DNA from: Methanospirillaceae archaeon
GTDB lineage: Archaea; Halobacteriota; Methanomicrobia; Methanomicrobiales; Methanospirillaceae
Reading direction: 5' to 3'
DNA: 64,000 bases
Assembly (NCBI GenBank): GCA_016926505.1
Contig: JAFGOM010000097.1
Coordinates: 1-64,000 of the forward strand
The position numbers were made by a program, and so were the translations under genes. Position 1 is the first letter of the stretch. Every line of letters starts with the position of its first letter. The notes under the pieces are model-generated. The model did not search any database, had not been told where the DNA came from, and saw nothing but the letters and a program-made list of their open reading frames with translations. Positions 23,673-32,488 of this stretch are shown here, piece after piece.

Positions 23673-25100
23673 GTGTTTATCAGTGGAGTACAGAAGGAAT
23701 TAGCCGAAGAAAGACATGCGGTTCGGTCCTTTATTGATGATGATCCTCTGCTTGGAAAATTCTTTTCTGTGTTTTTGTTTGAAGACTCTCCTGCATGTAA
23801 TTCCAGTTCTGAAGAACTCTTTCTTGAAGAGATTGATTCATCAGTGATTTATATAGGGATTTTTGGAAATAGTTACGGTTCAACCGATGATTCCAGTTAT
23901 TCTCCGACTGAGAAAGAATACCGAAGGGCTTCAGAACTTGGAAAATACCGAACTGTGTTTGTGAAGGGGGATGATGATACGACCCGTGATCCAAGGATGC
24001 AGGATCTTATTCACCTGTCTGAACGTGACCTGGTGAGACGCCGGTTTTTCAGTATACCAGAGTTGATTAGCCAGGTATATTCCAGTCTGATAACGTTTCT
24101 AACCGATCAGAAGTATATAAGAACGAAGCCGTTTGATGCCTCTGCTTATCCGGATGCTTCTCTGGATGATATTTCTGTTGAAAAGATTGAATGGTTTCTC
24201 AAAGTTGCCCGGAATGAACGTGGATTTGCTCTTCCAGAAAATAATCCCCCAGTTGATACACTTACTCATCTTAATCTTATGGATGGTAGACAGCCATCTG
24301 CTGGAGCACTCTTGCTCTTTGGTAAAAATCCCCAGCGATTCATATTGCCTTCCGAGGTAAAGTGTCTGCATTTTCATGGAAAGGTTGTAGAAAAACCAAT
24401 TCCCTCATATCAGATTTTTAAGGGAACACTGTTTGACCTGATTGATCAAGCGGTTGATTTTGTCCTTGCAAAGGTAGATAGGAGAGTTATTCCCAGTGAA
24501 AATCAGGTTGCCGGAGAGGTTGAGTATGAGATTCCTCTCAAGGTGATTCGGGAAGCGATTGTAAATGCTGTGGCCCATCGGAATTATGTATCCAATGCCA
24601 GTGTGCAGGTTATGATCTTTTCTGACCGGGTTGAGATCTGGAATCCGGGGTCTCTTCCTTCGGATATGACAATCCAAAATCCTGCTGAACCTCATGCCTC
24701 GATCCCTGCAAATCCACTCCTCTGTGAATCGCTTTTCCTGACCAGATATATTGAGAAGGCCGGAACCGGAACTCTTGATATGATTCGTTTGTGTCGTGAA
24801 AGTAAAATCCCCAAACCCGTTTTCAGACAGGATGGCGGGCAGTTTGTGGTGACGCTGATACGTGAAAGAAATTTCCAGGAAGAACTTATTCAGCTTGGAC
24901 TTTCCAAACGCCAGATTCAATTTTTTACTTATCTTAAAAGGGAAAAGAGAGGCACAAATGCAGATTATCAAGCTGTCACCGGAGTTACCAAGAGTACTGC
25001 TTCCCGTGACCTCAATGTTCTGGTCAAGTCTGGTGTTATCGTAAAGAAAGGGACCACAGGTAAGGGAACATACTACCAGGTGGCTGATCTGTATGAATGA
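23673..25100 (+). CDS. DUF4062 protein with RecG-like ATPase domain and winged helix
   Basis: 475 residues. The N-terminus (FISGVQKELAEERHAVRSFI) is DUF4062. A middle region (LDDISVEKIEWFLKVARNERGF ... HLNLMDGRQPSAGALLLFG) precedes a GHKL-type ATPase domain like the C-terminal part of 'RecG-like' regulators (IPLKVIREAIVNAVAHRNY, then DRVEIWNPGSLP). A winged helix closes the protein (TNADYQAVTGVTKSTASRDLNVLVKSGVI). The GTG at 23673 is the only start near the family N-terminus; the preceding in-frame codons read NEPFKV directly after a TGA, so the usual first residues lack a start. Proteins of this architecture lie near restriction systems; the role is unknown. Confidence 0.78.
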   Translation: MFISGVQKELAEERHAVRSFIDDDPLLGKFFSVFLFEDSPACNSSSEELFLEEIDSSVIYIGIFGNSYGSTDDSSYSPTEKEYRRASELGKYRTVFVKGDDDTTRDPRMQDLIHLSERDLVRRRFFSIPELISQVYSSLITFLTDQKYIRTKPFDASAYPDASLDDISVEKIEWFLKVARNERGFALPENNPPVDTLTHLNLMDGRQPSAGALLLFGKNPQRFILPSEVKCLHFHGKVVEKPIPSYQIFKGTLFDLIDQAVDFVLAKVDRRVIPSENQVAGEVEYEIPLKVIREAIVNAVAHRNYVSNASVQVMIFSDRVEIWNPGSLPSDMTIQNPAEPHASIPANPLLCESLFLTRYIEKAGTGTLDMIRLCRESKIPKPVFRQDGGQFVVTLIRERNFQEELIQLGLSKRQIQFFTYLKREKRGTNADYQAVTGVTKSTASRDLNVLVKSGVIVKKGTTGKGTYYQVADLYE

Positions 25101-25774
25101 TATTCATCTATCAAATGCTGATTCATACGATTATTGTAGATATTTTTTAAGGGCTCAAAGGGCTCACAAAGGGTTCACTAAGGGCTTATCCTCTCTTCTC
25201 CTTCTAACGGGTAGAAAACTCCAGCCACTGACTGGAGAAATTAGTCTGACCAAACACCTCGTTATCATAGGAAAGCATCATGAATCAAAGGAACAGGATT
25301 TTTTTTATCTACCTCCTGCTCCATCACCGCCGGCTGAAATGCCTTGTTGCCCGGGAAATGGGAGGGCAGATACCTGGACCTGATGAGATAAGCAGGCTGC
25401 TGGAGGAGATATGATGGAGGGGTTACGAGAAATATTTAAAATAGATATAACTTAAAGAGGAATCAAGAAAGTAACTAACAATCTAACGATATTGGATCAG
25501 AATGTATGCTGGTTAAAACAAAAATAAAGCAATTAAACCGAATTTAACACGTTGGATATTCAATCTTAAAGAAAAAATGCTGATATGGATAATCAGAATG
25601 GGATGAACTAATCCCCCACGAATCAAAATTGATTCAAAAATAAGTGAGGATTCGAATATCGATTCTAAAGTGCTGATATGGGGAAAATGGTTGAGACTTG
25701 CGCTCATCACTAAAATCAGAAAAATTGCTGATATTTTGTACGTGAGCCTCTGGATTTTTCGGTGCAGATGGATA
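25101..25774. other. Long intergenic region with short repeats
   Basis: About 670 bp. Near 25149-25187 the motif aagggctc/aaagggttc recurs four times in 40 bp. T8 at 25299-25306 could terminate the upstream transcript. Two related stretches ending in aaagtgctgatatgg or aaaatgctgatatgg (about 25555-25590 and 25650-25680) form an imperfect direct repeat. A 42-codon frame from ATG at about 25280 to 25412 ends in EISRLLEEI but has no known family. Confidence 0.4.
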
Positions 25775-26797
25775 TTAGACCATGAACCGGAATACCACCC
25801 ATGCCATGAGAAGCATGATAATTGAATACTTAAAGCCGGCTGTTATCCTCCCTTCACCCATCACCCCTGCGGCAAGACCAGAGAAGAAACCCTGAAACAT
25901 TGCCGCATGGGAGAAGATCCTGATGTAGAGGTTGAGATCAAACCCTCCGAGATTAAAACCGGCTGCACCGGCAGATCCCCCGCTATCGGTACCAAGGGTC
26001 ACCATCGTCTTTAAAAAAGCACTCACCAGAACATAGATAACAAATAAAAAGACTGCGAATGCGACAAGAATGATGATAACATAGATGATCATGTTATTCT
26101 TCCGGTCGGTCTTGAGCGAGACAAACTCTAAGGAATCACGTGCAGCAGCCTGAAGCACCTCGACGATATCCCCACCGGCCTCAGTCGCACGGGCGATAAG
26201 ATCAACGGACCGTTCCATGAGCGGGTTATGCAGATCGCTTCCCATCGCCTTGATAGCGTCGATAAACTGAAAATTCCATGACATCTGGTAATCAAGCTTC
26301 CGGACATAGGGGGTAAGTGCTCCGTACTCACTTCCTGATATCAGGTGAATTGCCCCGGGGAGCGTCATCCCGCTCTCACGCATCCCGGCAATATCACGGA
26401 AAAAGTTCGGGAGGGCGTACTCAATGCTGTTTACCCGCATATTCTCACGAAGATCCAGGATGGCAAGCGGGACGACCGCAATAAAGAGCGAGGTGAGGAT
26501 GACATCATCAATAAACATCGACGTCAAAAGGGAACCGATACCTCCTGAGAGAACCGCAACGAGAAAACCATAGACAAAGACGATAATCGCGATAGGGCCT
26601 GATAAAAGCATAATGTTTACCGGCTTTTCCGTCAGGAACTCAACCGGATGAAGGATAAGCCGGTACATCCCGGTTGAGTACTTCCGCCGCCGCAGGATCC
26701 GCTCCATGATGACCTCATCTTCACGATCTTCAGGAGTTGTCACCAGATCATAGCCCGATATGGTCTCCTTTTTCTTCTTTTTTATCGAGAGATCCAT
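25775..26797 (-). CDS. Type II/IV secretion platform protein F (second copy)
   Basis: A 340-residue membrane protein of the GspF/TadC family, the inner-membrane platform for pilus or pseudopilus assembly. It has a cytoplasmic N-terminus, hydrophobic segments near 55-110, a large cytoplasmic T2SSF domain (RDIAGMRESGMTLPGAIHLIS ... RATEAGGDIVEVLQAAARDSLEF) and three or more C-terminal membrane helices. It is the last gene of a three-gene operon, one base after the other F protein. Two F proteins with one ATPase is the usual arrangement for archaeal systems of this type. Confidence 0.88.
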   Translation of the reverse strand: MDLSIKKKKKETISGYDLVTTPEDREDEVIMERILRRRKYSTGMYRLILHPVEFLTEKPVNIMLLSGPIAIIVFVYGFLVAVLSGGIGSLLTSMFIDDVILTSLFIAVVPLAILDLRENMRVNSIEYALPNFFRDIAGMRESGMTLPGAIHLISGSEYGALTPYVRKLDYQMSWNFQFIDAIKAMGSDLHNPLMERSVDLIARATEAGGDIVEVLQAAARDSLEFVSLKTDRKNNMIIYVIIILVAFAVFLFVIYVLVSAFLKTMVTLGTDSGGSAGAAGFNLGGFDLNLYIRIFSHAAMFQGFFSGLAAGVMGEGRITAGFKYSIIMLLMAWVVFRFMV

Positions 26798-26798
26798 C

Positions 26799-27731
26799 TC
26801 ACACCTCCGGGGTCATGGCATCGATGAGAATAATGAACATAACACTCGCAAACGGGATAATCAGGTAGATGATTACGTACAGAAAGATAGGAGTCGCCTC
26901 ACCATTGAGGATAGACATAACCGACTGCAAAAGAATTAAAAAGAGACTCCCTGCCACTACCGCAGTAACATAACTCTCTGCGATAAGGGCCAGGGTCTCT
27001 AAAAACTGTTTCTGCGTCTGCCGGTTCTCATAGCTGTACTGTTCAGACTTCAGCTTAAAGTAGTTCGAGATGTCACTACCACTCGCAATACTCGCAATAG
27101 CACCCTGCAGGAAATCGCGCATCCGTGAACTCGGGGTGGTCAGGGAGACTGATTTGAGCGCTTCAAGCAGATCCCTGCCAAAGATATCGACCTCTAACGT
27201 GATGTACCGTGCTTCAATTGAAGCCTCCCCGTAAATCGAGGATTTCCCGAGCTGGCGTATCACCTCTGCCGGGGTGATCCCGGCCGTTGACATGGCGGCA
27301 AGGTAGTTGATGGCATAGGGAAGTGATGCATCGATATTGCGCTTTCGCGACCCTGCCACCATTGATGGATAGAAGAGGAATCCGGCGTAGGTAATTCCGA
27401 AAAAAACAATAAATGCAAGGAGAAAGGCGATAGCCGTCCCGAATATCAGTTTGTATTCCGCAAGGGCATTTAACGCAGACCCGACACCGCCTAAGTCACC
27501 CCGGTACGTCACATACTGCGGGATGTTGATAAGATAGGTGATGAGTCCGGCGATCAAAGCACCGAGAATACCTGCGATAGCTGAACTGATGATGATTGTT
27601 GAGAGATACGCCTCGAAGGGAGTCTTCATCCTTGCGGATTTCAGACTCTCAATTAAGGTAAAGTACTTCTCCCGCTTGTTCTTGACACTCCTCCCGAGGA
27701 GCGAGTAACAGAACCGCTCATAACTGTTCAT
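26799..27731 (-). CDS. Type II/IV secretion platform protein F (first copy)
   Basis: 310 residues, T2SSF family. Hydrophobic segments lie around 45-70, 93-120, 260-285 and 285-305, with a cytoplasmic loop containing SLPYAINYLAAMSTAGITPAEVIRQLG and FGRDLLEALKSVS. It overlaps the 3' end of the ATPase gene by 14 bp. It probably pairs with the second F protein to form a heteromeric platform driven by the ATPase. Confidence 0.88.
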   Translation of the reverse strand: MNSYERFCYSLLGRSVKNKREKYFTLIESLKSARMKTPFEAYLSTIIISSAIAGILGALIAGLITYLINIPQYVTYRGDLGGVGSALNALAEYKLIFGTAIAFLLAFIVFFGITYAGFLFYPSMVAGSRKRNIDASLPYAINYLAAMSTAGITPAEVIRQLGKSSIYGEASIEARYITLEVDIFGRDLLEALKSVSLTTPSSRMRDFLQGAIASIASGSDISNYFKLKSEQYSYENRQTQKQFLETLALIAESYVTAVVAGSLFLILLQSVMSILNGEATPIFLYVIIYLIIPFASVMFIILIDAMTPEV

Positions 27732-29622
27732 GCTGACCAGACCGGACCTTATCCATTACGCTCTCAGGATCCCTGAAGTAGGAGACAATGATATTGCTCA
27801 CCTCTGCAAAATCACGCATTTTATTGACCCGCATCCACTCAAGCACTTCCTGCCTCTGAAGCAGATCCCGTGTTATCCGCTCTTCGTCCCATCCCTTCGC
27901 CTCCATGATCTCTTCTAAAATAAAGGACTTTCCTGAGTACATGATCTCGTCACTGACCTGCCGCCATTTAAAGACCTCGTTCGTGATAAGTTCATTGGTT
28001 CTCGGATCAATATCGAGAATCTCGATTATCTGCTTGTTTCTTCGTATCCGCTGACCTCCTATCTGTGCCTGGACCTGCACACTCACGAGATCGAGAGCTG
28101 ATAACATGTTTCGCGGAACTGACAGGGGAGGATTCTCAATACGGTGAACCACACTGGCGACCGAGTCTGCGTGCATGGTTGAGTACGTGACGTGACCGGT
28201 GCTCATCGCCTGAAAGAGGGTCTGGGCTTCGCGGCCACGAACCTCACCGACGATCAGGTACTCGGGCCGCTGACGAAGGGCCGCCTTTAACAGTTCGTAC
28301 ATATCGATCTGCCCCCGCCCCCCGACATCAAACGTCTCGCGGGTCACACTCGGGATCCAGTTCGGGTGCGGCAGCTTCAGCTCACGGGTATCCTCGATAG
28401 AGACGATCTTTGCAAGCGGCGGGATAAAGAGCGAGATAGCGTTTAGTGACGTCGTCTTTCCTGAAGCGGTCCCGCCGGCAAAGATACAGGACTTCCCGCT
28501 CTCAACGGCAAGCCAGAGAAATGCAATTGAAAGCGGAGAGAAGGTTCCCCATTCAATGAGATCGGTCGGAGTAATCGGCTCATCACGGAACTTCCGGATA
28601 GTAAAGGTTGACCCGTGTGCAGTCACCTCGCTCCCGAGAGACATCTGGATACGCGACCCGTCCTTCATCGTGGCATCGAGAAGCGGTTCAGCGACTGATA
28701 TGTGTTTCCCTGCCCTCTGGGCGAGTTTTGTCACAAAAGAATCAAGATCGTGGGGATCATTGTAGATAAGGCTGGTCTTGACTGACTCGTACCGGGAGTG
28801 AAACACGAAAATAGCCTTCCCGACCCCGTCACAGGAGATATCCTCGATGTACTTGTCATGCATGACCGCATCAATGAGACCGTCACCGAGGAAATCCTTG
28901 TTCAGCTGGTAAAATATCTTTTCATACTTGCGGGGAGACAACTTTATCCCGTAATCAGAGAGGATCTCGTTCATCATCTGTTCAAGGGTCAGCAGCGCCT
29001 TCTCGCTTGTGATATCATGTACATTGACATCCACACGCTCAAATATCCCTTTCTTTAACTCCTTTAGCAGTTCATGATCAGTTGCGGTCAGGGTTGGTTC
29101 AAGGACCTGGTACAGATACTCATGGAGGTCATAATTGTAGGTAATCCTGATATAGGCATACGGCTCCTGGACCGGGTACATCTCGATCTCCTCGACACCC
29201 GTGGGAGGGGAATACGAGAGATCAACAAGCTGCCCGTGCACGTTCACATCGTACTTCTCACGCTTCTTAAAGACCGGGGCAATCTGTTTTAATTTTGCGA
29301 GAAATCCACCTTTTTTTTCCGGGTTATCAGGATCTGCGAGTGCGGCATCGACAGGCTCACCTGATGGTTTCTTCCCTGAACCGGGAGTCCGGTGGGGAAG
29401 GATATTTTTCTTTCCCGCTGCAATCCCTGTTTTTTCTCCTTTCCCCTGCGGTGAGAAGGTACCGGAAACACGGGAAGAAACAGAACCGGTATCCCCCCCT
29501 CTCTTCCCGTCAAGATCCGGGATCTCCATCTGGTGAAGGGAAATATCACTATCATCTACCTTTAAGAGATCAACGACATCAGTCTCGGTAGCTGGTTTTT
29601 TCCCACGAAGTTGTATCTTCAT
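27718..29622 (-). CDS. Type II/IV secretion ATPase (GspE/TadA/FlaI family)
   Basis: 634 residues, the motor of a pilus-like system. Residues 1-110 are a low-complexity cytoplasmic extension. The N-terminal domain and core follow: Walker A GGTASGKTT (about 383-391), the Asp box IEDTRELKLPHPNW, Walker B PEYLIVGEVRGREA (about 451-464) and the His box STGHVTYSTMHADS. The frame is complete with an ATG at 29622. It heads an operon with two F-type membrane proteins. The pilin-like genes at 16-20 kb are the obvious candidate substrates; no prepilin peptidase is in the window. Confidence 0.93.
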   Translation of the reverse strand: MKIQLRGKKPATETDVVDLLKVDDSDISLHQMEIPDLDGKRGGDTGSVSSRVSGTFSPQGKGEKTGIAAGKKNILPHRTPGSGKKPSGEPVDAALADPDNPEKKGGFLAKLKQIAPVFKKREKYDVNVHGQLVDLSYSPPTGVEEIEMYPVQEPYAYIRITYNYDLHEYLYQVLEPTLTATDHELLKELKKGIFERVDVNVHDITSEKALLTLEQMMNEILSDYGIKLSPRKYEKIFYQLNKDFLGDGLIDAVMHDKYIEDISCDGVGKAIFVFHSRYESVKTSLIYNDPHDLDSFVTKLAQRAGKHISVAEPLLDATMKDGSRIQMSLGSEVTAHGSTFTIRKFRDEPITPTDLIEWGTFSPLSIAFLWLAVESGKSCIFAGGTASGKTTSLNAISLFIPPLAKIVSIEDTRELKLPHPNWIPSVTRETFDVGGRGQIDMYELLKAALRQRPEYLIVGEVRGREAQTLFQAMSTGHVTYSTMHADSVASVVHRIENPPLSVPRNMLSALDLVSVQVQAQIGGQRIRRNKQIIEILDIDPRTNELITNEVFKWRQVSDEIMYSGKSFILEEIMEAKGWDEERITRDLLQRQEVLEWMRVNKMRDFAEVSNIIVSYFRDPESVMDKVRSGQHEQL

Positions 29623-29830
29623 TTCTTATTCCCGGGAAGAGGATTCATCTGACGGGATATCTCCGAAAACCGTTCGGGATACCAGTGCAGACATAACCCC
29701 CCGATGAGTCTGCATTCCATAACATGACCGGTATCAGATGCTTTCTGCTGTAAATACTAATTACAACATACATCATATAACACTATTGCTATATCGTTCC
29801 CATACAGGTACGAGAGGAATATGAATACCT

Positions 29831-30448
29831 ATGACAGAGCATGATGACATATTGGGCGAGACCATCCCAAAGAGGAGACCGAACACGACCGGAATTAGTG
29901 GTCTTGATCTTGCCCTTGATGGTGGATACCCTGCAGGAACAGTCATTCTCCTTATCGGTTCAGCCTGCTCAGGGATAGAATACTTTGCAAACCAGTTCTG
30001 GCGTGCAGGAAAGGGAAAGAGGGAGTTGTTGATGATCGACGGATACCTTGAGGAAGGAATGGTTGATGCACGATTCTTAACCCCGGATCAGATCTTTCTC
30101 CCCGGGGAAGAGTCGGGTATCATCATCGACTCCCTCTCAACGATTATCCTGCAGTATGGAATCGAGCCGGTTCTTGAAGGGATCGATTTTACCCGTGAGA
30201 ACGCCCGGCAGTCAGGAGATCATGCATTCTTCATCCTGTATAGCGGGATGCACGATACATCAACCGAGATAATCCTGATGCGGCGTTCGGATATCGTTAT
30301 ACAACTCCATGAGCAGATGCATGGATCAGAAGTAGTACGAATTCTTGAGATAAAGAAGATAACCGGATTCCCGCTTCCGAAAAGGGCGTTGCCATTCCTG
30401 ATACGGGCCGACGGCATCGAGCTCTCGACCACCTCGCGGGTAGTATAA
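29831..30448 (+). CDS. KaiC/RecA-like protein with degenerate Walker A
   Basis: 205 residues of the RecA/KaiC superfamily: it opens with TTGISGLDLALDGGYPAGTVILLIG, the KaiC/RadA entry pattern. The P-loop reads GSACSGIE (43-50) instead of GxxGxGKT, so the nucleotide-binding Lys and Ser/Thr are lost. The Walker B strand is kept (SGIIIDSLST), followed by an arginine-rich end typical of the fold. It diverges from the secretion ATPase with about 210 bp between starts. FlaH, its relative in archaella, works beside a FlaI-type ATPase, so a structural, non-hydrolysing partner of the neighbouring motor is plausible. Confidence 0.78.
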   Translation: MTEHDDILGETIPKRRPNTTGISGLDLALDGGYPAGTVILLIGSACSGIEYFANQFWRAGKGKRELLMIDGYLEEGMVDARFLTPDQIFLPGEESGIIIDSLSTIILQYGIEPVLEGIDFTRENARQSGDHAFFILYSGMHDTSTEIILMRRSDIVIQLHEQMHGSEVVRILEIKKITGFPLPKRALPFLIRADGIELSTTSRVV

Positions 30449-30480
30449 TTTTTCGTGAAAAAAGAATGAGAGAACCGTCT

Positions 30481-30894
30481 TTAAAGCCAGTCAAATGAGT
30501 CATTTTCTCTCTTCTCCCGTATCTTTGAATCAATTCTCTTTTCTTCCTGCATCTGTGAGAAACGGGTGTTAATATCAGCAAAATCGATAGCAGGCACGGA
30601 TCCGTCTTTATCTATCGGCTGTTCACTGGCCCAGATAATCCCGGATTCGCCGGTAGATCCGGGTTCCTCCGGGGTGGAATCATCGGTCTGCACAACTCCG
30701 GGAAATGCCTGCAGGGGGTCGGAATCCGCATCCTGCATCGGGAGCCCTGACAATACAAAACCCTCACTTCCTGGCTCTTTCCCGGAAGAAGGAGACATTT
30801 TTGTCTGTTTGAATAACAGGTAGTCAACATAATCCTCGACCTCAACCCTCAGTGCCGGATGGAGTCGGGTAATCTTTTCATATAATCTCATCAT
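30481..30894 (-). CDS. Hypothetical protein with DUF2281-like start
   Basis: 137 residues. The first 30 (MMRLYEKITRLHPALRVEVEDYVDYLLFK) look like the helical DUF2281 motif found in small antitoxin-like proteins. The middle is acidic, Pro/Ser-rich and probably disordered; the end is a charged helix (FSQMQEEKRIDSKIREKREN). There are no membrane segments. Its start overlaps the aldolase stop, so it is the last gene of the aldolase operon. Its function is unknown. Confidence 0.6.
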   Translation of the reverse strand: MMRLYEKITRLHPALRVEVEDYVDYLLFKQTKMSPSSGKEPGSEGFVLSGLPMQDADSDPLQAFPGVVQTDDSTPEEPGSTGESGIIWASEQPIDKDGSVPAIDFADINTRFSQMQEEKRIDSKIREKRENDSFDWL

Positions 30895-31532
30895 GGCATC
30901 ACGTATTCATTCCTGAGGTTTTGAGCGATCCAGGTAACATGGCATGAGTATTCGGCAAGAGAGGTATAAATGGATGCTTCATCAAGGTTCTTTCCCACGG
31001 CAAACGTCCCATGACCCCTGACAATACAGAGACTGGAAAGCAGCAGACAGTCTGTCACCCGCTCGGCAAGTTCAGACGATCCGGGTTTTCCCACAACAAC
31101 CGGAATTACCTGACATAACGCCTCACCTTCACTATCAAGCGGAATGATCTCGTCATAGAAAAGAGAGCAGGCAACACAGCAGGGTGGATGGGCATGCACA
31201 ACAGCCATGTGACGGGTACGGGCATATATCTCCCGGTGAACACGCCACTCACTCGAGGCATTCCTCGGCACCTCACCATCAAGCGAAACAAAAACCAGAT
31301 CTTCCGGTTCATCGAGATACGAACCGGAAGAAGTGATATAAAAACCCTCTCTCTGAGAATCCCGGTAGCTGATATTACCGAAATTACCCCCGACCAGGTG
31401 TTCGGAAAAGAGCCTTTTCCCGATACGGGAAACCGCTGCAACCCCGTCTATTCTGCTCTCCTGTCCGGGAAGGGGACGGCCTGCGGCATCAAGCAACAGA
31501 CCGGTCTCTTTATCTGAAAATAATTCCGACAT
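30891..31532 (-). CDS. Class II aldolase family protein
   Basis: 213 residues. The zinc-site pattern of class II (fuculose-phosphate type) aldolases is visible: GGNFGNISYRD for substrate binding, SSEWRVHREIY with the catalytic Glu, VHAHPPCC with two His ligands and RGHGTFAVG with the third. The family cleaves phosphorylated ketoses to dihydroxyacetone phosphate plus an aldehyde. The actual substrate in methanogens is not settled. It overlaps the F420 reductase gene by 23 bp, so translation is coupled. Confidence 0.85.
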   Translation of the reverse strand: MSELFSDKETGLLLDAAGRPLPGQESRIDGVAAVSRIGKRLFSEHLVGGNFGNISYRDSQREGFYITSSGSYLDEPEDLVFVSLDGEVPRNASSEWRVHREIYARTRHMAVVHAHPPCCVACSLFYDEIIPLDSEGEALCQVIPVVVGKPGSSELAERVTDCLLLSSLCIVRGHGTFAVGKNLDEASIYTSLAEYSCHVTWIAQNLRNEYVMP

Positions 31533-32166
31533 CCTTCATCCCGTTAAAACGGGCTATATTTAAGAGAAGCGGGGTAATCGACTCTACAATATGCGATGAT
31601 GAGAGAGGTCCTGCATCATAGGACTTCAGAAGGGAGATACGGTTGATAAGATCCATCACGATCCCCTTGGCCTCTGCATCATCCCCGCATACCGGGACCG
31701 AGTAATCCAGTTCTGTATCCAGAGCACGCCAGCGGTTGCCTGATATATTATTAAAGGCTGTGCAGACCCGTGCAGAATCCGGCAGCATCGCAGCCAGCTT
31801 CATTGCTGCCGAACCTTCTTCCGGAGGAGTATAGATAAAGTGACCTGCACGCTCCATCGGGTTAATCGGACTGATCACGATCTTATCCTCAAACCCATGC
31901 AGAGATTCAACCGTCGTGACAAGATGCTTAAAGGGAATCGCAAGGATAACAATATCTGATGCAAGAAGGGCATCCTGGTTAGACCCTCCCCGAAGGGTGC
32001 AGACGACTCCCTGTTCTTTTTGTGAACTGATACAGCATTCACATGATGTTTCTGCCTTGTCGGTATCACGGGATCCTACCACGACGTCATATAAGGGTGA
32101 GAGACGCATTGCGATACCCTCCCCTATCTCACCGGTTCCCCCGATAATCCCTATCGTAAATGTCAT
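31510..32166 (-). CDS. npdG: F420-dependent NADP reductase
   Basis: 218 residues. It moves hydride between reduced F420 and NADP+, supplying NADPH in methanogens. The Rossmann loop is GGTGEIGEG (9-17); GSRD after the second strand fits NADP phosphate binding. Further family segments are IVILAIPFKHL, ISPINPMERAG and RVCTAFNNISG. The start ATG overlaps the thioredoxin stop by 4 bp. Together with the aldolase and thioredoxin it forms a redox-related operon. Confidence 0.9.
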   Translation of the reverse strand: MTFTIGIIGGTGEIGEGIAMRLSPLYDVVVGSRDTDKAETSCECCISSQKEQGVVCTLRGGSNQDALLASDIVILAIPFKHLVTTVESLHGFEDKIVISPINPMERAGHFIYTPPEEGSAAMKLAAMLPDSARVCTAFNNISGNRWRALDTELDYSVPVCGDDAEAKGIVMDLINRISLLKSYDAGPLSSSHIVESITPLLLNIARFNGMKDVGIIFR

Positions 32167-32447
32167 CTGATCAGCGGCCGTAAAACCTTCTCCAGAGTTT
32201 CTGCGTCAGTCACACCTTCATACTTCTGCACGACCTTCCCGTCCATCTCAATGATAATCGTAGGCACTACCGTAAGACGGTAATGCTGTGCCTCCTTTAG
32301 GTTCTCATCAACATCAAGCGTTTTAATCTCGATGCTATCTCCCATACGTGTCTTTAACTCTTCAAGAATTGGTCCCTGGCGTTTACACGGCCCGCACCAT
32401 TCAGCATAAAAATCGATAACTACCGGTTTTCCCATGGCTGTCACCAT
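32163..32447 (-). CDS. Thioredoxin family protein
   Basis: 94 residues, a compact thioredoxin fold. The active site is WCGPCKRQ (Cys18, Cys21), and the cis-proline comes in TVVPTIIIEMDGK. CGPC is the classical thioredoxin dithiol; small archaeal versions also resemble glutaredoxin-like Trx. It is the first gene of an operon with the F420 reductase. The start could be at the first ATG or at residue 5 (MGKPVVIDFY). Confidence 0.9.
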   Translation of the reverse strand: MVTAMGKPVVIDFYAEWCGPCKRQGPILEELKTRMGDSIEIKTLDVDENLKEAQHYRLTVVPTIIIEMDGKVVQKYEGVTDAETLEKVLRPLIR

Positions 32448-32488
32448 GCAGAAATAGGAGAAAAAAATAGATAAAGATTGTTATCGGT

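Noticed and set aside
25149-25187. Four aagggctc-type units considered as a regulatory array
   Set aside because: Units are short, irregular and downstream of a gene end; chance or slippage is enough to explain them.
25093-25383. 96-codon plus-strand frame after the DUF4062 gene
   Set aside because: Low-complexity sequence through the short repeats, no domain, overlapping the end of the upstream gene.
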